Below, one piece after another: positions 28,574 to 36,171 of a stretch of 64,000 nt of DNA; position 1 is the stretch's first letter; the number at the start of each line of letters is the position of its first letter. The notes beneath the pieces were generated by a model. It saw only the letters and a program-made list of their open reading frames with translations. It had not been told where the DNA came from and did no database searches. The stretch comes from Burkholderia ubonensis (GTDB lineage: Bacteria > Pseudomonadota > Gammaproteobacteria > Burkholderiales > Burkholderiaceae). The translations under genes and the position numbers were made by a program. The stretch is taken from positions 1,426,001 to 1,490,000 of the forward strand of contig NZ_CP013422.1 of the NCBI RefSeq assembly GCF_001718695.1. Direction: 5' to 3'.

Positions 28574-29236
28574 TCACTGACCGATCGCGATCGTCCTCAC
28601 GTATTCGACCGGCGGCGCGCCGATCGTCACGGCGAAGCGCACACCGCGCGGCAGCGGCATCCCGAGCGACGTTGAATTGCTGATGCCGTGCTGCGCGAGA
28701 AACTGCGCGTAGGCTTGCTCGATCGCGGCCTGGCTGGTCGTCCAGCCGCCGGGGGCGATCCACACCGCGAGCTGCATCGCGCGTGCATCGCTGCTGACGA
28801 CGACCTGCGCGAAATCGTCCATGTGCCGCAGCGCCGCGTCCACCTCGGCGAGCGTGGCGAGCGGCTGCGACGCGCTGCGCACGAGTGCGCGCCCGTTCAG
28901 CCGGTAGCGCACGACCTGCACGTGCGTCGGCCCGCTGCCGACGCCGAGACGGCGCACCATCACGAGCTCGTTCGGCCGGATGCGCAGCGGCGGCCCGAAC
29001 ACCTCGTCGGCCGTCACGAGGTTCATCAGGTCGAACTGCAGCTGGGAGAAGTAGCGGCCGAGCAGACGCGTTTGCGCCAGATTCGACGCGATGTCGTCGC
29101 GGCCGCGAATCGTCGCATCGAGGCCGCGCCACGACAGCAGCGCGATCACCGCGAGCAGCGCGATCGCGACCAGCATCTCGATCAGCGTGAAGCCGCGCGC
29201 ATGGAGGCGCGCGGGCCGATCAGCGCCGTGCTTCAT
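28574..29236 (-). CDS. gspJ: Type II secretion minor pseudopilin GspJ
   Basis: This 220-aa protein has a prepilin leader and helix (ARG|FTLIEMLVAIALLAVIALLSWRGLDA) and a GspJ-type body (IASNLAQTRLLGRYFSQLQFDL, PNELVMVRRLG, VVRYRLNGRALVRS, MQLAVWIAPGGW). GspJ forms the pseudopilus tip with GspI and GspK. Its start overlaps gspI by 17 nt. No gspK follows; the next gene is the TPR-glycosyltransferase, 130 bp on, after the shared regulatory element. Confidence 0.87.
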   Translation of the reverse strand: MKHGADRPARLHARGFTLIEMLVAIALLAVIALLSWRGLDATIRGRDDIASNLAQTRLLGRYFSQLQFDLMNLVTADEVFGPPLRIRPNELVMVRRLGVGSGPTHVQVVRYRLNGRALVRSASQPLATLAEVDAALRHMDDFAQVVVSSDARAMQLAVWIAPGGWTTSQAAIEQAYAQFLAQHGISNSTSLGMPLPRGVRFAVTIGAPPVEYVRTIAIGQ

Positions 29237-29630
29237 TCTGGATCACCGTCACGACTTCGGCGAGCACGGTGCCGCTCGATGCCGACGGATAAACGCTGAC
29301 CGTCACGCGCCGCACGAGCGGGCTCGGCAGCGTGGCGACGGACTGTCGGCAGACGAACCGGTAACGGCCTTGCGGGCACGCGAACGTCTGCGTGCCGGCG
29401 TCCGGCCAACTCGACGCGATGCGCAGTTCGCCGAGCGCGTTGTCTGCGCTCCAGAGCGCGAGCAGCCGCATGCGGGTCGTGTCGGTATCCGCGGCGAGCG
29501 CGCCGATCGCGCGCATCACGGCGCCGAGCGCCACCGCGACGATCGCCAGCGCGATCAGCACCTCGATCAATGTGAAGCCCCGTCGCGATGCCCGAGCAGC
29601 GCGGAAAGTGTCGGTTCTGTCATCGCACAT
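29220..29630 (-). CDS. gspI: Type II secretion minor pseudopilin GspI
   Basis: This 136-aa protein has the type IV prepilin signature RRG|FTLIEVLIALAIVAVALGAVMRAIG. The short GspI body (TTRMRLLALWSADNALGELRIASSWPDAG ... YRFVCRQSV) is of family length. The ATG at 29630 gives a 22-residue basic leader. A longer frame from a GTG at 29717 or an ATG at 29705 adds an implausibly long leader. It is the first gene of the gspI-gspJ unit, preceded by ~500 bp carrying four degenerate copies of the shared element. Minor pseudopilins I and J without G and K is an unusual complement. Confidence 0.82.
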   Translation of the reverse strand: MCDDRTDTFRAARASRRGFTLIEVLIALAIVAVALGAVMRAIGALAADTDTTRMRLLALWSADNALGELRIASSWPDAGTQTFACPQGRYRFVCRQSVATLPSPLVRRVTVSVYPSASSGTVLAEVVTVIQNEARR

Positions 29631-29754
29631 GAGCTGCGTTCGAGTCGGTGAGTCGCCGCCGCGCGGCGTGCGCCGGGCACGCGACGCGTCGCGCAGCGTC
29701 GCCATGGCGGACGCCACCCGTGCACGTTAAGCGGAGCGTATGGCACGGACGTGT

Positions 29755-30097
29755 CGAAAGGTACGGATCATTTTGGGCGGCGCACGCGCCAGGATCACGC
29801 CGGTAAGTGACGCGAATGCGTGACGGGGAGCGCAGCAAAGTGGGGAAAGCGGCACGTATGGCAGATCCGTGGCGAAAGCTACGAATCATTTCGGGCGACG
29901 CATGCCCCGGCACCACGTCGTTGCATGACGCGATGCGTCGCGAGGAACTGAGGAAATTCGAAGGGTCCGGATCGTTTCGGTCGGACCGCGGGCGGCCTGA
30001 GGCACGCGTGCGCGTGACGCAATGCGTGGCAGCGAATGGAGGAAATCGGCGACGAGCACCGCGTATTGCAGCGGTGTATCGAAGCGTGCGGATTATT
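29755..30097 (-). repeat. Array of four degenerate tandem repeats carrying the shared element, upstream of gspI
   Basis: Minus-strand cores lie at 29771-29755 (ATGATCCGTACCTTTCG), 29889-29873 (ATGATTCGTAGCTTTCG), 29975-29959 (ACGATCCGGACCCTTCG) and 30097-30081 (ATAATCCGCACGCTTCG), spaced 118, 86 and 122 bp. The first two are also followed, 9 nt further in the direction of transcription, by an identical TGCCATACG box (29745-29737, 29863-29855). A TGACGCGATGCGT-like segment recurs in each unit. The copies look like successive duplications of one promoter-containing segment that have since diverged. They fill most of the 30242-29631 intergenic region, where no gene was found. Confidence 0.6.
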
Positions 30098-30242
30098 TGG
30101 CTCGATTGGCGCGCGGCCCGAGGTCACGCCGGTGTCTGGCGCGATGCGGGGTAGAGAGCTAAGAAAATCGGAAAGGCAGAAAGAACGGAGACGACGAACG
30201 GACGCCTGCCCGCATACCGCCCGATGCGGCAGCGTCAGCGGC

Positions 30243-30449
30243 TCACGTCGTCACGGCGTCGTCATACTCGGCGCGCGCCCGCTCGCCGGCGGCATACGCG
30301 TCGGCTTCGCGGTGGTAGCCCTCGGTGCTGAACGCGACCACCTTCACGCCGACGCCCGCCGTCCGCTTCACCGTCAGCGCCCATTGCCATTCGCCGTCCT
30401 GTTCGAAGACGTGCAGCAAGGGTTCGAGGGATGAGTCCAGTACGATCAC
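30243..30449 (-). CDS. Small hypothetical protein, 68 aa
   Basis: A GTG at 30449 with an AGGAG site ~10 nt upstream opens a compact frame: IVLDSSLEPLLHVFEQDGEW, then a KRTAGVGVKVVAFSTEGYHRE stretch and an acidic tail. The balanced composition, unlike the Arg-rich shadow frames, supports real coding. A longer frame from 30533 adds 28 residues of low quality. I do not recognise a family, and there is no signal or membrane segment. It stands alone between the gspI upstream region and alkB. Confidence 0.6.
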   Translation of the reverse strand: MIVLDSSLEPLLHVFEQDGEWQWALTVKRTAGVGVKVVAFSTEGYHREADAYAAGERARAEYDDAVTT

Positions 30450-30781
30450 GGATTGTGCTCCTGCCCTGCGCGTCGCATCGGCGCCGCCGGGCATGTCGAA
30501 AAATTGCGCCGAGTGCCGACGCGATCCTGCCATTCGCCAGTCTAGTCAAAGAATGTTGCGACGCACCATCAGGGCTTACACTTGCCTATCGGAACCGGCC
30601 AGTCGATCGAAACTGTTCGCAAGTCAAGCGGCACGGGCCTCGCGGGCCGCCCTCCGCGGCGCGCCAGCGCGCCGTGCGTCAACGTGCCACATCGACGACC
30701 AGCCAATCGCGACATACGTAATCGGGGCGCGCCAGATGTGCCCGAACGCAGCGACCGCACTCCGGCACGAGCCTCCGGCTG

Positions 30782-31381
30782 CTACTGCGCGGTCGGCGTC
30801 ACGAACCGGAACGTCAGGTTGACCCGCTCGCCCTGCACGGACGGCGCCTTCGGCACGCGATGCTGCCACTCGGCCTGGGTCCGCCCGCGCATCACGAGCA
30901 GGCTGCCGTGCGTCAGCCGGTATGCATGCGTGACGCCGGTCGCGCGGTGCCGCAGGTCGAACACGCGCATCGCGCCGAGGCTCACCGACGCGATCACGGG
31001 CGCATCGCCGAGTTCGGGCTCGTTGTCCGCGTGCCAGCCCATGCTGTCCTGCCCGTTGCGATAGCGGTTCAGCAGCACGCTGTTGAAGCGCGCGCCGCAC
31101 GCCGCCTCGACCGCGCGCTTCAGCTCGAGCACGGCCGGCGTCCACGGCGCAGGCACGTTGCGGATGCCCGAATACACGTAGACCGCGTCCGGCTCGCCCT
31201 GCCACGCGGTGAGGCGCGGCAGCGGGACGAGGCCGCGCGGCGTGCGGATCGCATCCTGGCGCCACGCGACCTCGCCGGTCAGCGCGGCCAGCGCGCGATC
31301 GGCGTCGGCCGGCGCGAGCCAGTCCGGGTACCAGTCCACCTCGGGAGCCGGCGTATCGGCGAAAAGATCGGGCGTCGACAT
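30782..31381 (-). CDS. alkB: AlkB-type 2-oxoglutarate/Fe(II) dioxygenase
   Basis: This 199-aa protein is typical for the short AlkB/ALKBH2-like class. Visible landmarks are PLPRLTAWQGEPDAVYVYSG, the NRYRNGQDSMGWHADNEPEL block with the iron-binding HxD, VIASVSLGAMRVFDLRH, the third ligand in EWQHRVPK, and ERVNLTFR for 2-oxoglutarate binding. The family removes alkyl lesions from DNA or RNA bases by oxidative dealkylation in the cytoplasm. It is a single gene with no Ada or AlkA partner nearby. Confidence 0.92.
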   Translation of the reverse strand: MSTPDLFADTPAPEVDWYPDWLAPADADRALAALTGEVAWRQDAIRTPRGLVPLPRLTAWQGEPDAVYVYSGIRNVPAPWTPAVLELKRAVEAACGARFNSVLLNRYRNGQDSMGWHADNEPELGDAPVIASVSLGAMRVFDLRHRATGVTHAYRLTHGSLLVMRGRTQAEWQHRVPKAPSVQGERVNLTFRFVTPTAQ

Positions 31382-31642
31382 GGCGGGATCAGACAGAGAG
31401 CGAAGGACGGGAGCGAATCATCCATGCATGGTAGCCAACGCCGCCTCGCGCCGCCATGCGCGATCGTCGCGGTGCCCATGTCAAGCGTGCGGCCGCGTCG
31501 CCATGTAGGCCGGTGAGCCCTGCCGAACATCCCGATCCGCACGAGCTGCGTCGTTGGCGCCAGGCATGCCGAACCGGCACGTATGCTCGCGCACATCCCA
31601 CGCGTCGATCCGGACGACATCGCCCCTAACGCTCGACGCGCT

Positions 31643-32791
31643 CTAGCTCCCGCGCGTCAGACGGATCAGCGTGATCTCGGACGGCACGCCGAACCGGTTC
31701 GGCGGCCCCCAGTAGCCGGTTCCCCGGCTCGTATAAACCCACAGATCGCCGAATTTCCGCAAGCCGGCGATGACCGGCTGCTGCAGCCGCACGAACGGCG
31801 GCCACGGCAGGAACTGCCCGCCGTGCGTATGGCCGGACAACTGCACGGTGAAACCGGCGCGGCTCGCCGCTTGCGCGCTGCGCGGCTGGTGCGCGAGCAG
31901 GATCCTGGTGGCGACGTCGGGCGGCGCGCCCGCGAGCGCCTGTTCGGGATCGCTGCGATGCGCGGGATCGAAGCCGCCCGCCGTAAAGTCGGTGACGCCC
32001 GCGACCACCGCGCGCGCGCCGTCGTGCTCGACCACCACGTGCTCGTTCAGCAACACCGTCAGGCCGATGCGCCGGAACTCCGCGATCCACGCATGCGCGC
32101 CGGCGTAGTACTCGTGATTGCCCGTCACCAGGAAGCTGCCGTGCCGGGATTTCATGCGCCCGAGCGGCGCTGTGTGCTCGCGCAGCCGCTCGACGGAGCC
32201 GTCGACCACGTCGCCCGTGACCGCGACGATGTCGGCATCGAGCGCATTGACCGCGCCGACGATGCGCTCGACATACGCGCGCTTGATGGTCGGCCCGACG
32301 TGGATATCCGACAGCTGCACGATCTTCAGGCCGTCGAGCGCGGCGGGCAGGCCCTGCACCGGAATCGACACGCGCTTGACCGCCGCGGTGCGCCGCGCGC
32401 CCACGAAACCGATCGCGCTGACCAGTACCGCGGCTGCCAACACTGCGAGCGCCGTAGCGGACGCCGCATCGCTCCACGCGCCGGGATGCACGAATTGCCG
32501 CCAGGCGACCACGCCGAGCAGCATCAGGTCGCGCACGAACGTCAGCGCGAGCAGCGACGAGAAGAATCCCATCGCGATCGCGCCGGCCCAGCCGAACAGC
32601 GTCGCCGCCCAGCCTTCGTCGAAGCGCCGCGCGAACATCCCGACCGGAATCAGCACGCAGAAGCTCGCGAGCACGAGCGCCGCGACGACGCGCGCGGTGG
32701 TCGACGCGAACGCGTCGGGAATGATCCGCATCCCGACGTACAGATGGAACAGCAGGCCGATCGCAATGAACCGGACAAGGAAACTTCGCAT
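31643..32791 (-). CDS. Membrane-anchored metallophosphoesterase
   Basis: This 382-aa protein has about four hydrophobic segments in the first 140 residues, then a calcineurin-like phosphoesterase domain. Motifs are IVQLSDIHVGP (DxH), VAVTGDVVDG (GDxxD), FLVTGNHEYYAG (GNHE), ILLAHQPR and VQLSGHTHGGQ (GHTH). This is the YkuE/YaeI-like arrangement of integral-membrane phosphohydrolases; substrates of that family include lipid pyrophosphates such as UDP-diacylglucosamine, but the substrate here is not determinable. The ATG at 32791 (MRSFLVRFIAIGLL) is chosen because the upstream extension is Arg-rich and non-coding in style. Confidence 0.9.
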   Translation of the reverse strand: MRSFLVRFIAIGLLFHLYVGMRIIPDAFASTTARVVAALVLASFCVLIPVGMFARRFDEGWAATLFGWAGAIAMGFFSSLLALTFVRDLMLLGVVAWRQFVHPGAWSDAASATALAVLAAAVLVSAIGFVGARRTAAVKRVSIPVQGLPAALDGLKIVQLSDIHVGPTIKRAYVERIVGAVNALDADIVAVTGDVVDGSVERLREHTAPLGRMKSRHGSFLVTGNHEYYAGAHAWIAEFRRIGLTVLLNEHVVVEHDGARAVVAGVTDFTAGGFDPAHRSDPEQALAGAPPDVATRILLAHQPRSAQAASRAGFTVQLSGHTHGGQFLPWPPFVRLQQPVIAGLRKFGDLWVYTSRGTGYWGPPNRFGVPSEITLIRLTRGS

Positions 32792-33325
32792 GGAATGCTC
32801 GTCCTGATCGGGATATCGATTGCGCGCCGCGCGCCGGACGTGAACATGACGTCGGCTCACGTTGTGTCCGGCGTCGCGCGCCCTATGTCCGATGGTACAC
32901 AGATACCGGGCGGCACGACGGGACGCGCGTCGGGCGTACCTGAGCGGGCGGCGGCGGCCGCGCTCATGACGGAGACGATCGACGCGGCGCAATGAGCATT
33001 ACCGCATGCGGCGGCCGTCCGCCGACGCTGCCGACGCGATTGACGTACGCGCGAGCCGCCCACTAGAATGCCGCCCATTCTTCCTTCAGGAACCATCGTG
33101 GACAGTTGCAGCACTCCGTTGCGTGCGCTTCTCGCCGCCTGAACGCCTGTCCGCCGCAGTTCTCCTGCCCCGGCTCGCGTTCCCGCGAGTCCGCACGCCG
33201 CCCCGTTTCACATTCGACGGCGCATTCGCGCGGTACAGTACCGCGCGATGACGGCCATCGCATCGCGCTCGCCCAGCGCCGCCGCGATGCGGGCCGGCAA
33301 GCGCGCTTTACACGGCAGGACCAAC

Positions 33326-34033
33326 ATGACGCTCGATTTCGCACTTCGTCTTCTCACCGCGTTCGCCTGTGGCGTCGCGATCGGCCTCGAACGCCAGATG
33401 CGCCAGCGCACCGCGGGCCTGCGCACGATCACGCTGGTCGCGAGCGGCGCCTGCCTGTTCGTGACGCTCGGCGTGCTGACCGGCAACGGCGTCGCGGGCG
33501 TCACGCAGATCGCCGCATACGTCGTGTCGGGCGTCGGCTTCCTCGGCGGCGGCGTGATCATGCGCGACAAGGGCTCGATCCAGGGCATCAACACGGCCGC
33601 GACGCTGTGGTGCTCGGCCGCCGTCGGCGTGCTGTCGGGCTCCGGCCATTACGTGCCCGCGCTGGCCGGCACGGGCGTCGTGCTGCTCACCAACACGGTG
33701 CTGCGCGGCGTCAGCCAGGCGATCAATGCGACGCCCGTGTCGAACGCCGATCTCGTGCGCGAATACCAGATCACCGTGATCTGCCTCGCGGCGGACGAGG
33801 TGCACATCCGCACGCTGCTGTCGAATTCGATGTACGCGAAACCGCTGTCGTTCCAGAGCCTGACGAGCGAGGACGTGCCCGACCAGCCGGACCGGCTGAA
33901 GGTCACCGCGACGTTGAAGCTGCATCCGAAGGATCAGCAGAAGCTCGAGCAGATCGCGAGCCGGATGAGCATGGAGAAGAGCATCTCCAGCGTGAGCTGG
34001 ACCGCGAAGGAAGCGGAACCGCTGATGGAGTGA
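33326..34033 (+). CDS. MgtC/SapB-family inner-membrane protein
   Basis: This 235-aa protein has the MgtC N-terminal region: ALRLLTAFACGVAIGLERQ, GLRTITLVASGACLFVTLGV, ISGVGFLGGGVI-type sequence (VSGVGFLGGGVIMRDKGSIQGINTAATLW) and AAVGVLSGSG, with about five membrane helices. A soluble C-terminal domain (~140-235) resembles the ACT-like tail of MgtC. MgtC proteins support growth in low magnesium and inside macrophages and can inhibit the F1Fo ATPase. An AGGA site precedes the ATG at 33326. No magnesium-sensing leader was recognised upstream. Confidence 0.88.
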   Translation: MTLDFALRLLTAFACGVAIGLERQMRQRTAGLRTITLVASGACLFVTLGVLTGNGVAGVTQIAAYVVSGVGFLGGGVIMRDKGSIQGINTAATLWCSAAVGVLSGSGHYVPALAGTGVVLLTNTVLRGVSQAINATPVSNADLVREYQITVICLAADEVHIRTLLSNSMYAKPLSFQSLTSEDVPDQPDRLKVTATLKLHPKDQQKLEQIASRMSMEKSISSVSWTAKEAEPLME

Positions 34034-34066
34034 CGCGGGCGCAACCGCGCGCGCCCGCGCCGCCCG

Positions 34067-34786
34067 TCAGGGCGTATCGATCAGCCCGGCCGAGATCGCC
34101 TTGACGACCGCCTGCACCTTGTTGGTCGCGCCGAGCTTCTCGAGGATGTTGTTGACGTGGAAGTTGACCGTCCGCTCGGAGATGTTGAGGATCTGGCCGA
34201 TCTCGCACGCGGTCTTGCCTTCGGCCGTCCAGCACAGCACTTCGCGCTCGCGCGCGGTCAGCACGACGTTCGCCTCCGGCGCCAGCTTCGGCACCATGAA
34301 GCCGCTCATCAGCGAATGCGACAGGTTCGCGAGCCAGTTGGTCTGCAGCGTCAGCATGTTGATTTCGGCGGGCGTGAGCCGGTCGGCATGGCGCGCGATG
34401 CTCAACAGGCCGAACGCGCCGCGCGCCGCCCAGCTCGACTGCGCGACGCCGACGGCGAGGCCGGATGCGCGCGCATCCGCCCACAGCGGCGACGCGCCGG
34501 CCTTGTCGGCGTCCGGCCACACGATCAGGTTGGTGCTGAGCGCGCCGTCGCGAACCGTCGAATCGATGTCGATGTAGTTCTGCTCCTGGTAGTGCGCCAT
34601 CCAGCCGTCCGGATAGGTGTCGAAGATCGCGACGGCCGGCTTCGACACCGGCAGCGGCACCCGAATCCCGTAACAGCAATACTCGAAGCCCAGGCGCTTC
34701 GAATACGCGGCGATCCGCTGGAAGAGTTGCTGCTCATCTTCAGCGGCGCTGAATTGATGGTAGGCATCCTGCCAACGCAGTTCCAT
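34067..34786 (-). CDS. cepR: Quorum-sensing LuxR-type regulator CepR
   Basis: This 239-aa protein matches CepR of the B. cepacia complex along its whole length as I know it (MELRWQDAY, FEYCCYGIRVPLPVSKPAV, SSWAARGAFGLLSIARHADR). The autoinducer-binding domain carries the conserved Trp62, Tyr66, Asp75 and Trp90. The C-terminal LuxR helix-turn-helix is TAREREVLCWTAEGKTACEI with ERTVNFHVNNIL. It binds octanoyl-homoserine lactone made by CepI and controls cep-box promoters. It is divergent from the rsaM gene, with a cep-box-like site between them. Confidence 0.96.
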   Translation of the reverse strand: MELRWQDAYHQFSAAEDEQQLFQRIAAYSKRLGFEYCCYGIRVPLPVSKPAVAIFDTYPDGWMAHYQEQNYIDIDSTVRDGALSTNLIVWPDADKAGASPLWADARASGLAVGVAQSSWAARGAFGLLSIARHADRLTPAEINMLTLQTNWLANLSHSLMSGFMVPKLAPEANVVLTAREREVLCWTAEGKTACEIGQILNISERTVNFHVNNILEKLGATNKVQAVVKAISAGLIDTP

Positions 34787-34806
34787 TCGTTCTCCGACAG
34801 GTCACG

Positions 34807-34822
34807 CTGTCATACTTATCAG
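34807..34822. promoter_or_regulatory. Cep-box-like dyad between cepR and rsaM
   Basis: CTGTCATACTTATCAG matches the cepI cep box core (CTGTAAGAGTTACCAG) at 12 of 16 positions, including the outer CTGT and CAG. It lies in the 71-bp gap between the divergent start codons and so could serve cepR autoregulation and rsaM control. Confidence 0.55.
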
Positions 34823-34857
34823 GTTTCAGCATCAGGTGAGGCTGATACATTCCGCGC

Positions 34858-35301
34858 ATGACTTCACCTTTGCTGCAACCCATCCATGGTCCGTCCCCGG
34901 ACGGTTACGTGCGTCTTTCCGAAAGCGCGCTGGCCGAGCTTGCGCTCGATCATGTCGCGAGCGGTCTCGATGCCTCGCTGCTCGACGAATTGCGCGAAGG
35001 CGGCATCGACGCGCGCCTGGCCGGCTATACCGAATGGCACCGCCCGGCGAGCGTCGGTGTCGCATACCTGACGCTCGGCTGGGACTGGTATCTCGAGCGC
35101 GCATCAGGCGCGTTCGTGATCGCCGGCGGCGACGTTCGCAGCAACGTGATGGCCGTCGACGCCACCGGCGCCGACATCGGCATGTTCCGCACCGCCGCCG
35201 CGCTCGCCACCCGGCTCACGGATCTCGACTGGGCCGCCGCGGTCGCTGCATCGGTACTGGGTCGCAACGACGCCTATCATGCCGGTCCCACGCTCCAGTG
35301 A
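34858..35301 (+). CDS. rsaM: RsaM-type quorum-sensing modulator
   Basis: This 147-aa protein lies between cepR and cepI, the fixed position of the RsaM homologue in the B. cepacia complex. The sequence contains conserved family segments (DGYVRLSESALAELALDHVA, TEWHRPASVGVAYLTLGWDW, ERASGAFVIAGGDVRSNVM). RsaM proteins down-tune homoserine-lactone production and affect LuxR and LuxI activity; no enzymatic or DNA-binding motif is visible. It is divergent from cepR and ~200 bp upstream of cepI. Confidence 0.9.
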   Translation: MTSPLLQPIHGPSPDGYVRLSESALAELALDHVASGLDASLLDELREGGIDARLAGYTEWHRPASVGVAYLTLGWDWYLERASGAFVIAGGDVRSNVMAVDATGADIGMFRTAAALATRLTDLDWAAAVAASVLGRNDAYHAGPTLQ

Positions 35302-35430
35302 CAACCGTCCCGGCTTTCCTCTGACTTTTCCGCAAGACTGGCGCTCTTTATAAGCAAAATCCGCGCCGGTTTTCAATCCCGTCGTTCAAGAAACCGTTAC
35401 CACCGGTCGAATGATACCGGTAAGCCGCCA

Positions 35431-35450
35431 CCCTGTAAGAGTTACCAGTT
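35431..35450 (+). promoter_or_regulatory. Cep box of the cepI promoter
   Basis: CCCTGTAAGAGTTACCAGTT is the CepR-binding lux-box-type dyad known from cepI promoters. It lies 61 bp upstream of the cepI start and mediates autoinduction by CepR with octanoyl-homoserine lactone. Confidence 0.93.
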
Positions 35451-35510
35451 ACCGCCCCTCGGGACGCGCGCTGTAATGCGTGCATCCCAAAGTACCGATC
35501 CGAGGACACG

Positions 35511-36119
35511 ATGCGGACCTTCGTTCACGAGGAAGGGCGGTTGCCACACGAACTTGCAGCGGATATCGGCCGCTACCGGCGCCGTATATTCATCGAGCAA
35601 CTCGGCTGGGCACTTCCGTCTGCAAACGAGCGTTTCGAGCATGATCAGTTTGATCGTGACGATACCGTCTACGTGTTCGCGAGGGACGCTGCTGGCGACG
35701 TGTGCGGCTGTGCGCGCCTGTTGCCGACCACGCGTCCGTATCTGCTGGAGTCGCTGTTCGCCGATCTCATCGCCGAAGACGTCGCCCTGCCGCAATCGGC
35801 GGCCGTCTGGGAGCTGTCGCGGTTCGCGGCCACCGGCGACGAAGGCGGCGCGGGCAATGCCGACTGGGCGGTGCGTCCGATGCTGGCCGCGGTCGTCGAG
35901 TGCGCGGCGCAGCTCGGCGCGCGGCAGCTGATCGGCGTGACGTTCGCCAGCATGGAGCGCCTGTTCCGCCGCATCGGCGTGCATGCGCACCGGGCCGGCC
36001 CGCCGAAGATGATCGACGGCCGGATGGTGGTCGCGTGCTGGATCGATATCGATCCGCAAACGTTTGCAGCGCTTGGAATCGTCCCGGGAAGCGGCGCCCG
36101 GCAAGCCATCGCCGCCTGA
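35511..36119 (+). CDS. cepI: N-acyl-homoserine-lactone synthase CepI
   Basis: This 202-aa LuxI-family enzyme has all invariant residues: Arg25, Phe27, Trp33, Asp45, Asp48, Arg69, Phe83, Glu101 and Arg104 (RYRRRIFIEQLGW, EHDQFDRDDTVYV, GCARLLPTTRPYLLE, VWELSRFAA). CepI makes octanoyl- and some hexanoyl-homoserine lactone from S-adenosylmethionine and acyl-ACP. It is preceded by a cep box, so it is positively autoregulated by CepR. Confidence 0.97.
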   Translation: MRTFVHEEGRLPHELAADIGRYRRRIFIEQLGWALPSANERFEHDQFDRDDTVYVFARDAAGDVCGCARLLPTTRPYLLESLFADLIAEDVALPQSAAVWELSRFAATGDEGGAGNADWAVRPMLAAVVECAAQLGARQLIGVTFASMERLFRRIGVHAHRAGPPKMIDGRMVVACWIDIDPQTFAALGIVPGSGARQAIAA

Positions 36120-36171
36120 GCCGGAACGCGCGTAGTCCGGCCGGACGGAATCGTAACAAAGGAGAATCAGT

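Noticed and set aside
29755..30097. Possible CRISPR array upstream of gspI
   Set aside because: Repeats are degenerate, unevenly spaced (86-122 bp) and contain no conserved direct repeat of 25-40 bp; no cas gene nearby.
33001..33325. Magnesium riboswitch ahead of the MgtC-family gene
   Set aside because: I could not identify the long structured leader or proline-rich leader peptide expected of such elements.
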